Assembly (NCBI GenBank): GCA_016718845.1
Contig: JADKCK010000034.1
Span: 1-23,151, forward strand
Reading direction: 5' to 3'
Source: Sphingobacteriales bacterium
GTDB taxonomy: Bacteria; Bacteroidota; Bacteroidia; Chitinophagales; UBA2359
DNA: 23,151 nucleotides
This document shows, one piece after another, positions 8,794 to 16,853 of the stretch (positions are counted from its first letter, which is position 1; each line of letters begins with the position of its first letter). The position numbers and the translations under genes are program-made. The notes beneath the pieces were generated by a model. That model was not told the origin of the DNA, searched no databases, and saw only the letters and a list, made by a program, of their open reading frames with translations.

Positions 8794-9849
8794 ATGAAAA
8801 AAAAATTACCTTCTCTCCTACCCTATCGCCTAATACTTGGCGTATTGTTATGGTGTGTAATAAGCATGGTAAATGCACGTGCAAGCACCCCCACCGACAC
8901 CATACCCAAAACGGCACAACGAGTTTATACGGGCATTTACCTCATGAACCTGTACGATATAAACATCAGTGACCACTCGTTTTATGCCGATTTTTATGTT
9001 TGGTTTAAATGGAAAGGCAACCGCGACCCCACCAAAATAGAGTTTGTAAATGCCATCGAAAAATGGGGTATGACCCAAACTACTTTCTACGACTCGACTA
9101 AGTTACTTGCCAATGGCTACCAATACAATGGAATGCGTGTCGAGGGGCGGTTTTATCATCCGTTTGATATGGCTCGTTTCCCGCTCGATAAACACGCCTT
9201 ATCTATAGCTTTTGAACATGCCGAGTACCCCTACGACTCGTTGGTTTATATGCCCGACACATCGGGCAAAGGAGCAGGTATTTTGCCCGCACAAATAAAA
9301 AACAGCAAGCAACAAAGTGCCTTACACCCGCAGTTTCAGTTACCTGGCTGGGACATTGAGGCGTTGCGTTATAGCTCGCAAAAAAACACCTACAACACCA
9401 ACTTTGGCGATACCGATGCACCTAAAACCATTTACAGCAATTTTAACTTTACGCTAGATATTGCACGCCCACTCAACTACTTTTGGTTTAAACTATTATT
9501 GCCCTTGCTTATTGTGCTGATAGCTAGTTTGGGCGGCATGTTTATATTTCCAAGCTACGTCGAGGCACGCTTGTCGCTGCCCATTGGTGGCTTGCTAACC
9601 GCTGTTTTTTTGCAACAAGCCTACACCGATGCCCTACCCGATGTGGCATATATGGTGTTGATGGACAAAATTTATGTACTAAGTTATTGCTTTATTACAC
9701 TAGTGCTGCTGCAACTTATCCGCGACGGCAATTGGTACAAAACCCATAAAGATGCCGCTAACATTACCAGCCTAAGCCGCCGCGAGTATTTGTTAGGCAC
9801 CATTTATGCCGTTGTTTATGGACTGGGCTTGTTGTGGTTGATTAGATAG
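8794..9849 (+). CDS. Prokaryotic pentameric ligand-gated ion channel (Cys-loop receptor homolog)
   Basis: This is an intact 351-residue protein. Residues 1-30 are a signal peptide. Residues 40-225 form the extracellular beta-sandwich ligand-binding domain, with YDINISDHSFYADFYVWFKW near its start and the loop RFPLDKH (128-134), the counterpart of the Cys-loop, without the Cys pair as in bacterial homologs. Four membrane helices follow: about 226-253 (starts ARPLNYFWFK), 257-277 (pore-lining, SLPIGGLLTAVFLQQ), 285-308 and 331-350. This is the GLIC/ELIC layout, with the short M3-M4 loop of prokaryotic members (about 309-330). It should sit in the inner membrane with its ligand domain in the periplasm. 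Ligand and ion selectivity cannot be read from sequence. The gene is followed by its own terminator. Confidence 0.88.
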   Translation: MKKKLPSLLPYRLILGVLLWCVISMVNARASTPTDTIPKTAQRVYTGIYLMNLYDINISDHSFYADFYVWFKWKGNRDPTKIEFVNAIEKWGMTQTTFYDSTKLLANGYQYNGMRVEGRFYHPFDMARFPLDKHALSIAFEHAEYPYDSLVYMPDTSGKGAGILPAQIKNSKQQSALHPQFQLPGWDIEALRYSSQKNTYNTNFGDTDAPKTIYSNFNFTLDIARPLNYFWFKLLLPLLIVLIASLGGMFIFPSYVEARLSLPIGGLLTAVFLQQAYTDALPDVAYMVLMDKIYVLSYCFITLVLLQLIRDGNWYKTHKDAANITSLSRREYLLGTIYAVVYGLGLLWLIR

Positions 9850-9907
9850 ATTAGTAATTGCTTAAAGATTCGGAGAAGTTGGATATTGTTAGCATTACGG
9901 TGTAAAA

Positions 9908-9941
9908 AAACGCCCTGTTCTTTGTTAAGAGCAGGGCGTTT
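9908..9941 (+). terminator. Intrinsic terminator after the ion channel gene
   Basis: Arms AAACGCCCTGTTCTT and AAGAGCAGGGCGTTT (9908-9922 and 9927-9941) pair with one G-T wobble around a small loop. The hairpin lies about 60 nt after the stop codon. Confidence 0.82.
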
Positions 9942-9971
9942 GTTAGTAATGTTTGTTTAGGTATCTGGTAG

Positions 9972-9989
9972 TGGCGATACTTGTATCGC
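9972..9989. repeat. Palindrome GGCGATAC-TT-GTATCGCC
   Basis: A perfect 8-bp inverted repeat around 2 nt. It may be a REP-like intergenic element or a binding site. The GGCGATAC half also occurs near 8687. Confidence 0.5.
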
Positions 9990-10174
9990 CCCGAACAAAC
10001 AATTTATTTTTGGTCAATTACCTACACTAAGTAGCTGATGATAAATAAACACGGTTAAGACGTGCTTACCAATTTACACCCAGTTGTCCAGTTTGTTTCT
10101 TTGGAACCGGCATTATAGGAATTGGCGTTAAGAAATAGGCATAAATGAAGCGGTTAAAAAAAAATACTGTTTGA

Positions 10175-10229
10175 GACACGCCACACCGAACTTTGAAATA
10201 AAACCGACAAGCAAAGCATTTGGCGTGTC
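10175..10229. repeat. Inverted repeat GACACGCCA / TGGCGTGTC
   Basis: Perfect 9-bp arms at 10175-10183 and 10221-10229 are separated by 37 nt. There is no T run on either side, so it is not an obvious terminator. Confidence 0.5.
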
Positions 10230-10296
10230 GAGTTTATTTTTTTCAGCGTAATGTTGCCTATTTTAGCCAATTACTATACTAGCCTTGACTTTTTTG

Positions 10297-10326
10297 GTTA
10301 CTTTTTTTGTCAAGAAAAAAAGTAAC
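10297..10326. repeat. Hairpin GTTAC-T7 / A7-GTAAC
   Basis: Perfect 12-bp arms (10297-10308 and 10315-10326) surround GTCAAG, with CTTGAC just upstream at 10284. From general experience, this type of element is widespread between genes in Bacteroidota. Its function is not known to me. Confidence 0.65.
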
Positions 10327-10507
10327 AAACTTTTAATGGATGGTAAGTAGCAGCAAAATAACCACAAATTATCTTCAAAGTCCCATGTTGCTTTATCTCC
10401 ATTTTGTTGGTTCTACCCCTATATAACATCAGCGCAAAATATACGCATGATTTTTTATAAAATCTCGCAATTTTAACCGCGTTTATTTATACTGACCTAC
10501 TTAACAC

Positions 10508-11188
10508 TTAGGCTAAAGATACTTTTTTGAACACATCTTTATCTCCTTGATAGCCACACACGCCCATACGTGGCGAATTGCAAACGGGTAGTGAGTATTC
10601 TTCGCCGCATTCATGTTTTTTTTCATCGCTGTTACAAGCCTCGCAATAAAAAGGGTTTTCTTTTTCGTAAGCACATTCATCGCAAACATAACTAGCAGGT
10701 TTGCCGCACACACCGCAAGTAAAATGGTATGCTTGGTTGCGGGCTAAGAGCGTTATGTCGTTTTTTTGAGGAGCATTGAGTGCCAAATCGTATTTGGCAA
10801 TTACTTTTATCTTCAATTCGGTGCTTGAGCCAAAGTCGTAGATATAGTTTAAAATAGATTTAGGTTCTAGCACTGTTTCTAACTCTTCCTCCATATCAAT
10901 TTCGTCATTCAACTTAGAAATGCTAAACATGCTCATGTGTCCGCAACATTCTAGCCAAATACGGCGCAGGTAAGCATCTAATTCGTCGAAGGTGAGCAAA
11001 GTTGGCACTAAAAGGTGTAAAAAGTACTCCTCGTAGCCCGACACCAACAAATGAAACATGGGCGTTGTTGCCCCTTGTGCATTTTTTTGTAGCTCTGTAA
11101 GGTGCTTTTTTAAGTGAGCATTAATTTCTTTTGGCAAAAGTACGGTTTCGCAGATACGGCATTTTGCCGAGGGGGTTACGTCGGACAT
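10508..11188 (-). CDS. pRiA4b ORF-3-like domain protein with zinc-binding ends
   Basis: This is an intact 226-residue protein. Residues 10-29 form a C2H2-like finger (C10, C13, H25, H29). Residues about 45-135 match the plasmid pRiA4b ORF-3 fold: FDELDAYLRRIWLECCGH (67-84) and the family signature YDFGSSTELKIKV (117-129). Residues 158-211 hold a second Cys-rich region (C158, C161, C169, C172, C182, C185, H192, C194, C203, C211) that could bind two zinc ions. The pRiA4b family has no settled biochemical role; the fingers suggest protein or nucleic acid binding. The product is probably cytoplasmic. It is divergent from the peptidase gene and has no operon partner. The usual Trp of the DFGDxW signature is replaced (SSTEL). 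Confidence 0.78.
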   Translation of the reverse strand: MSDVTPSAKCRICETVLLPKEINAHLKKHLTELQKNAQGATTPMFHLLVSGYEEYFLHLLVPTLLTFDELDAYLRRIWLECCGHMSMFSISKLNDEIDMEEELETVLEPKSILNYIYDFGSSTELKIKVIAKYDLALNAPQKNDITLLARNQAYHFTCGVCGKPASYVCDECAYEKENPFYCEACNSDEKKHECGEEYSLPVCNSPRMGVCGYQGDKDVFKKVSLA

Positions 11189-11416
11189 TGGTTTTGAGTT
11201 TTTAATCTGAAAAATTGGTTTTGTTGTAGATTTATCGAATTACAGGATTAGATACTGTTTATTTTTGATGAAGAATTTAAACCCTAAGTTACGAAAAAAA
11301 ACTACAAAAACGGTTGCAGTAGCAGTTTTTAATGTGCAAAAATACGTCTACATCTCCTCAAAAACAAATAGTTGGGGGTAATTTGTGGCAATAAGCGTAA
11401 AAAAACACTTAAGCAG

Positions 11417-11448
11417 TTTAGTTTTTGTACAAAAACATCGTACCTTTA
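11417..11448 (+). promoter_or_regulatory. Bacteroidota-type promoter for the oligopeptidase gene
   Basis: The -7 box TACCTTTA (11441-11448) has a -33 box TTTA (11417-11420) 20 nt upstream. The start codon follows 25 nt after the -7 box. Both boxes and the spacing fit the TTTG-N19/20-TAnnTTTG pattern. Confidence 0.6.
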
Positions 11449-11472
11449 AGCCCTAAAAAATAGCTATCCTAT

Positions 11473-13519
11473 ATGCAAGTAAAAACACCTATTGCCAGTA
11501 AAGTTCCTTACCCAATAACGCTTCACGACCACACCCGCATCGACAATTATTTTTGGTTGCGCCAAAAAGAAAACCCCGATGTAGTTGCCTATATCGAAGC
11601 CGAAAACGCACATACCGAGCAAACATTAGCCCATTTAGCTCCGCTGCGCGAAAGCCTTTATACCGAAATAATGAGCCACGTTAAACAAACCGACAACTCG
11701 GTTCCGTATCTGCGCGATGGCTACTATTATTATACACGCACCCACGAGGGCAAATCGTACCGAACCTACTGCCGCAAAAAAGGCAGTTTAGATGCCCCCG
11801 AAACCGTTATTTTAGATGTAAATTTGCTTGCCGAAGGGCAAAAGCAGTATATAGTAAGTCAGGTGCGGGTTAATTGTGCCGACATTTTAGGTTATGCCGT
11901 TGACCTAACAGGCGGACGGCTAAATACCATCTACTTTAAAAACCTACAAACAAACGAGTTATTGCCCGATGTGATTGAAAATGTATCGGAATACTGCTTT
12001 GCTGACAACGCCCAAACGGTATACTATACCACCTACGACGATAGCCTGCGTCCATATAGGGTGTATGCACACCACTTAGGCACGCCTATTGCCAACGATG
12101 TGCTACTGTACGAAGACCTTGACGAGCGTTTTTGGGTAGGCATTGAGCGGTCAATGTCTAAACAGTACATTTATATAGTGTCGGGTAGTAAAATCACCTC
12201 CGAGACACACTACCTGCCCGCCAACTTAACACACCCTACCCCAAACGACCTAAAACTTTTTCAGGCACGCATACAAGGTTTAGAGTATCTTGTGTTTGAT
12301 ACCGCACAACAGTTTTTTGTGTTAACTAATCATCAAGCACAAAATTTTAGGCTGATGAAAACCAATGCCGAAGCCACGCAAATAGAACATTGGACAGAGT
12401 ATATGACTCATCGCAGCGATGTATTGCTCGAAGACCTGTTGCTGTTCGACCAATATATGGTGCTGCAAGAACGCTCGGAGGGTTTGTTGCATTTTAGGGT
12501 ATTGGCTTTAGATGGCTCGGCAGATTACCAAATTCCGTTCCGTGACCCAATTTACGACCTTCGGGTAGCCGAAAATTTTGATAGCCACACCCATACATTC
12601 CGCTATCAGTACAACTCGCTTACAACGCCTTTGACGGTGTACGAGATTGATTTATCTACCCAAAAACAAACTTTATTAAAACAACAAGAAGTGCCGGGCG
12701 GGTTCGACTCTGCCATTATGTATCCGAGCGGCATTGGGCAACTGCCCCCGATGGCACTCGGGTTCCTATTTCGTTGGTACGCCACAAAGTTTTGCCGTAT
12801 CGCCCCAAAGCCCTTTGTTGTTGTATGGCTATGGCTCGTATGGCATGAGCACCGACCCCTATTTTAGCATTAGCGCCTTACCTTTATTAGACCGTGGTGT
12901 AATTTATGCCATTGCACACATACGCGGCGGACAAGAGTTAGGCAGACATTGGTACGACAATGGCAAATTGTTACAAAAAAACAACACTTTTACCGATTTT
13001 ATTGCTTGCGCCGATCATTTGGTGGCGATTGGCTACACCTCGCACGATAGGTTAGTGATACGCGGCGGTAGTGCAGGCGGTTTGTTGTTGGGTGCAGTGC
13101 TTAATCTTCGCCCCGATGTTTGCAAAGCAGCCTGTTTGTCGGTGCCTTTTGTTGATGCACTAAACACTATGCTCGATGATACACTGCCCCTAACCGTTGG
13201 CGAATACGAAGAATGGGGCAACCCCAACGAAAAAAAGTACTACGACTACATACTGTCGTACTCGCCCTACGACAATATCCAAGCCAAAGACTATCCAAAT
13301 GTATTGGTGCTAACGGGTTTTCACGATACCAATGTGTCGTATTGGGAGCCTGCCAAATGGGTGGCTAAACTACGCGAACACAAAACCGACAACAATCTTT
13401 TGTTGCTCAAAACCAATATGGTGGCGGGTCATTCGGGGGCATCGGGGCGCTACGATGCCATACGCGAAATAGCCTACGAATACGCTTTTGTGTTAGCCAT
13501 TTTAGGGCTAAATAGTTAA
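11473..13519 (+). CDS. Oligopeptidase B-like serine peptidase (S9A), two frameshifts
   Basis: This is one gene of about 680 codons. The N-terminal part (from about residue 1 to 420) is the beta-propeller that gates access, beginning IASKVPYPITLHDHTRIDNY. The C-terminal alpha/beta-hydrolase domain carries the triad: Ser in GGSAGG (codon 13070-13072), Asp in GFHDTNVSYWEPAKW (codon 13325-13327) and His in AGHSGASG (codon 13430-13432). Frame changes near 12725 and near 12810 are bridged by ERHWATAPDGTRVPISLV in the third frame, which matches the family, so these look like single-base errors. No signal peptide is seen. The enzyme cleaves peptides, classically after basic residues for oligopeptidase B; specificity here is inferred. 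Its own promoter and terminator suggest a single-gene transcript. Confidence 0.9.
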
Positions 13520-13521
13520 AC

Positions 13522-13559
13522 AAAAAGGTGCAACAGGATTTTCTGCTGCACCTTTTTTT
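13522..13559. terminator. Terminator between convergent genes
   Basis: The stem AAAAAGGTGCA...TGCACCTTTTT, extended by CAG/CTG pairs, has a T run on the right. It lies just after the oligopeptidase stop. It can also serve the convergent GldM-like copy that ends at 13584. Confidence 0.85.
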
Positions 13560-13583
13560 ATTGTCGTTGCTTTGTGGTTTGTG

Positions 13584-14434
13584 TTATCGGCAAGGTTTTA
13601 CTACGGTGTAACGTTGGGTAAAGGGGTAGGTTGTTTTTCGCCAAAGCCAGTCAAATGGGTTATTGTTCCCTTCATTATATGCTCGCCAACTTTGTCGCAC
13701 GGACGGGTAATGCGTGCAAGTCCGTCCATACCACCAAATATTTTTTTGTCATCAACGGCAACAACAAAGCTTGGATTATTACACAAAAAGCCAATACTCA
13801 ACTTGAGTGTATCGTCTTGGTGTAAAGTAGTTGCGTTAGGCATTAAAATTAGTCCTCTAAAAACGCCAAAGTTACATATCTCACCTAATCGGCTAAACCA
13901 ATAATCTACCAAAGTAGTTTCCAGCACTTTTATTTGCAATTGCTGCAATTTACTGTACAGCAGTTTTACTATTTAGGGCATTTTGTTGGATACAGCAGTG
14001 TTTGTTTAGTGAAAGTTATCAGTTAAGGTGTGCAAAAAAGGCATTGTTTCGGTTATAGCTGGTATGCTTACTTTTTCTACTTTTGCAAACATTTGTTGAT
14101 ACAATTGCTTTAATTGTTGTGGCGTGCTGACTTGATTTTGGTGTTGAGTAAGATAATCTTCGGCTAATTTTCGGATATTTTGAGCTGAATCAAATTTATT
14201 TCCACCACGGTTTTCTTTTTTTACTTTTGCTTCAAATGCCCCTAGTGTGTTATTTATCTGTTCTTCGGTTAGTGTTTTTTGCATCTCCAAACTCTCTTCC
14301 ACTTCTTTTAATAATGGTTCATAATCGGTGGCTAAATAAAGGGTGTGGGTGTATCGCCCAACTAATATAGTAAGTGCAGCACCAAGCAAAATGCCCAAAC
14401 AAAATAGGGCTATCAAACGGTTGTTAGTTTGCAT
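13584..14434 (-). pseudogene. GldM-like protein, tandem copy A (broken)
   Basis: This is a near-full-length paralog of copy B next door. The ATG at 14434 opens MQTNNRLIALFCLGILLGAA, a membrane anchor, then an alpha-helical region that stops at TDNFH (14006). After a frame change, an in-frame TAA replaces the CAA of copy B (KMP-stop versus KMPQ). The conserved part then resumes (LQQLQIKVLETTLVDYW) and continues to about 13610, where one more shift is needed to reach the shared C-terminal codons and TAA at 13584. The middle (RLGEICNFGVFRG) has diverged from copy B. The role is as for copy B. One frameshift, one nonsense change and one terminal shift suggest a decaying duplicate, although sequencing error may explain the shifts. 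Confidence 0.72.
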
Positions 14435-14449
14435 AAAATAGTGTTTATT

Positions 14450-14485
14450 AAAAAACGCCTAAACAAGCTTTTTGTTGTTTAGGCG
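14450..14485 (-). terminator. Hairpin with T run directly before copy A start
   Basis: Read on the minus strand, CGCCTAAACAA and TTGTTTAGGCG (14475-14485 and 14456-14466) form an 11-bp stem followed by a T run that ends 16 nt before the ATG at 14434. It lies 32 nt after the copy B stop, so it fits an intrinsic terminator for copy B. The closeness to the next start leaves almost no room for a separate promoter. Confidence 0.75.
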
Positions 14486-14516
14486 CTAATTTTATTGAAA
14501 GATGAATTGTTATTTG

Positions 14517-15380
14517 TTATCGGCAAGGTTTTACTACGGTGTAATGTTGGGTAAAGGGGTAGGTTGTTTTTGCTCCATTACTTTGTAAATGTACGATTGT
14601 GCCTTTTATTTCTTGTTTACCCACTTTATCGCATAGGCGAGAGATACGTGCGAAGCCATCTTTATCGATAATAATTTCTTTCTCATCAACCTTTAATGTT
14701 ACTCCTTGTAAACGTTCCGAGAGCAAACCAATCATTAAGTTAAATGTATCGCCTTGTTGTAAGATAGTGGCATTGGGTATTACAACAGATTGAGTATAGT
14801 TGGGTGTTCCGAACTGGCAAAATATGGGATTATCGGCTTTAATAGACCAATAATCTACCAAAGTAGCTAACAGTATTTTTATTTGCAATTGCTGCAATTT
14901 ACTGTACAGCAGTTTTACATTTTGGGGCATTTTGTTGGATACAGCAGTGTTGTTTAGTGTGTTATCGTTTAAGGTCTGTAAAAAAGGCATTGTTTCGGTC
15001 ATAGCCTGTATGTTTTCCTTTTCTACTTTTGCAAACATTTGTTGATACAATTGCTTTAATTGTTGTGGCGTATTAATTTGGTTTTGTGTTTGGGTAAGAT
15101 AATCATCAGCCAATTTTCGGATATTTTTAGCCGAATCAAGTTTATCTTCGCCTCTTGTTTCTCTTTTCACTTTTGCTTCAAAAAACATCAATCTATCACT
15201 AATTTGTTCTTCGGTTAGTGTTATTTGCATCTCCAAACTCTCTCCCACTTCTTTTAATAATGGTTGATAATCGGTGGCTAAATAAAGCGTTTGGGTGTAT
15301 CGCCCAATTAATATAGTAAGTGCAGCACCAAGCAAAATGCCCAAACAAAATAGGGCTATCAAACGACTGTTAGTTTGCAT
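14517..15380 (-). CDS. GldM-like membrane-anchored protein, tandem copy B
   Basis: This is an intact 287-residue protein. Residues 7-26 are one membrane helix (ALFCLGILLGAALTILIG). Residues 30-145 are helical and charged. From about residue 150, NTAVSNKMPQNVKLLYSKLQ and the stretch VVIPNATILQQGDTFNLMIG, then VDEKEIIIDKDGFARI, GTIVHL and TYPFTQHYTVVKP, resemble the first periplasmic part and an Ig-like domain of the gliding/type IX secretion protein GldM. True GldM is much longer (about 510 residues) and has a different anchor, so this is a short paralog or a distant relative. It may form periplasmic complexes, but this is inference. It shares its upstream hairpin and most of its sequence with copy A. 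Confidence 0.7.
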   Translation of the reverse strand: MQTNSRLIALFCLGILLGAALTILIGRYTQTLYLATDYQPLLKEVGESLEMQITLTEEQISDRLMFFEAKVKRETRGEDKLDSAKNIRKLADDYLTQTQNQINTPQQLKQLYQQMFAKVEKENIQAMTETMPFLQTLNDNTLNNTAVSNKMPQNVKLLYSKLQQLQIKILLATLVDYWSIKADNPIFCQFGTPNYTQSVVIPNATILQQGDTFNLMIGLLSERLQGVTLKVDEKEIIIDKDGFARISRLCDKVGKQEIKGTIVHLQSNGAKTTYPFTQHYTVVKPCR

Positions 15381-15395
15381 AAAATAGTGTTTATT

Positions 15396-15431
15396 AAAAA
15401 ACGCCTAAACAAGCTTTTTGTTGTTTAGGCG
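15396..15431 (-). terminator. Hairpin with T run directly before copy B start
   Basis: The same CGCCTAAACAA/TTGTTTAGGCG stem and T run as before copy A, with arms at 15421-15431 and 15402-15412 and the T run ending about 16 nt before the ATG at 15380. It was duplicated together with the gene. It may terminate the upstream secreted-protein gene or act as an attenuator. Confidence 0.72.
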
Positions 15432-15456
15432 CTTAAAAAATGAAGTTGGGCATTTC

Positions 15457-15512
15457 GCGTTTCGGCTACGCTCAACGACCAGTACAGGCGGTCACTGAGC
15501 GAAATTGAAGTG
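15457..15512. repeat. Imperfect inverted repeat of the GGTCGTTGAGCGTAG element
   Basis: A minus-strand copy (GGTCGTTGAGCGTAGCCGAA) and a plus-strand relative (GGTCACTGAGCGAAATTGAA) face outward around a 9-nt centre. From general experience, words of this kind are widespread intergenic repeats in Bacteroidota. A further single copy is at 18206-18228. Confidence 0.65.
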
Positions 15513-15523
15513 AAAGCTACGGA

Positions 15524-16681
15524 TTAGGTTTGGTTTACGCCAACCGCACCTTCTCCCGAATTATCCCATTGTACGGCAATCACTTGCGCTTTTACCGATG
15601 GTGATAGTTCCGCCCGTTACTGTCCAGTTGTATTGTGTGCCGTTTGCCTGGGGTTAGATACAGTATAAACGCCTATGCCATTGAAGCAAGTGCTACCACT
15701 TTGGCTAATATTGGGCGATGGAATGGCAGCTTGTGTTACGGTTATGCTGGTGTTAGCCGTACAAGCGCTTGTGTTGGTAACAGTAAGGGTATAATTGCCC
15801 GCTGTACTCACTGTTATAGCTGATGCGGTTGAGCCATTGCTCCACAAATAGGTTCCGTTGCCGTTGGCTGTAAGCGTGGTGTTGCCGCCTGCACAAAACG
15901 AGTTAGCACCCGAAATGCTAGCTGTGGGGTTGGGCGATACGGTAAGGTTGGTACTTGCCGTGCCTGTGCAGCCATTGGCATCGGTGGCAGTAACGGTGTA
16001 AGTGCCTGCGGTGTTGGCAGTAGTAGTTGGGCTTCCGCTGCCGTTGCTCCAAATGTAGCTGTTGCCATTATTAGCTATAAAAGTGGTGCTTTGTCCGCTA
16101 CAAATGTTGTTGTTGCCCGTAATATTAACCGAAAGGGGCGGGCATATATTTTCGGGTGTTAAGGTTAAGGTTCGGGTTTGGGTTTTGTCGCCACTTGCGC
16201 TGTTATTGTTGTTGGCAGATAAGGTAGCTAAGTAAAATGTTAGGGTTGCCTACATCGGTGGCGGGGGCTGTCCAGTTAAATGTCCAGGTGCCGCTGCTGC
16301 TTACCGCATTTTGTTTTAAAAAAGCAATGCTATTACCCAAAACAATTGGCGTTGGCAATTTCGGTGCCTGCTATTTGCAGGCAAAAGTACCGCATTTGCC
16401 ACCTGTAACCCGTATAAGCTATCTCGAAGCCATACCGCAAACCGCCTGTGGCAGATACCGTAATGTAGGTTTGCCCGGTGTATAACTTGTGGGGTTCCGG
16501 CTATGGTAAGGGTATTGGTGGCGCCTGCGTTTGCGGCATGGCAAGCCGTGCAGGTAGGTCGTGTGCCATACAAGCCACAACGATCGTTAGGTGGTCCATC
16601 GGGATAAGTAACAGCCGTATTGTTGTAGGCTAATACGCTAAAAATGGCTAAAAAAGTAGCTGTAAGATAAGATAGTTTCAT
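15524..16681 (-). pseudogene. Secreted choice-of-anchor V / Ig-like / PKD-like protein, frame-broken
   Basis: The ATG at 16681 opens a signal peptide (MKLSYLTATFLAIFSVLAY). Next comes a choice-of-anchor V-type module with the heme-like motif CTACH (TCTACHAANAG) and, across frames, GLRYGFEIA and GTWTFNWTAPATDVGN. Then come two Ig-like/SprB-type repeats with YIWSNGSGSP and YLWSNGSTASAITVSTAGNY, and last a PKD-like domain (NWTVTGGTIT, VQWDNSGEGAVGV) that ends at TAA 15524-15526. The role is probably surface exposure or adhesion through type IX secretion, by family knowledge. No C-terminal sorting domain follows the PKD-like domain, so the gene is either truncated or misassembled there. At least five frame changes occur, mostly between 16200 and 16500. 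Confidence 0.8.
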
Positions 16682-16853
16682 GTGTTTTACGATTTTAGAT
16701 ATTTGTTTGTTGGTAAAAAATTTTTGTAAAGATTGGCATTCATCACCTGTGGTTTTTATCTTGCCCAAATGCTCCTATTACACTTCTAAGGGAGTTAAAA
16801 ATACGCTGTATCTACATTAAATCTTCATTTCATCGAACTTCGAAACTCAAAAT

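Larger units (their letters stand above)
9942..10507. other. Gene-free stretch with three inverted repeats
   Basis: No coding region is visible between the ion channel terminator and the stop of the minus-strand pRiA4b-like gene. It contains a GGCGATAC/GTATCGCC palindrome, a 9-bp GACACGCCA inverted repeat with a long spacer, and a GTTAC-T7/A7-GTAAC hairpin. I saw no RNA gene. Confidence 0.6.

Noticed and set aside
12725..12815. Programmed frameshifting or recoding in the oligopeptidase gene
   Set aside because: Two shifts about 85 nt apart restore a normal family sequence, with no slippery site plus stem-loop. Single-base errors are simpler.
13572..13904. Plus-strand protein of 110 residues
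   Set aside because: It lies antisense to copy A of the GldM-like gene and shows no family features.
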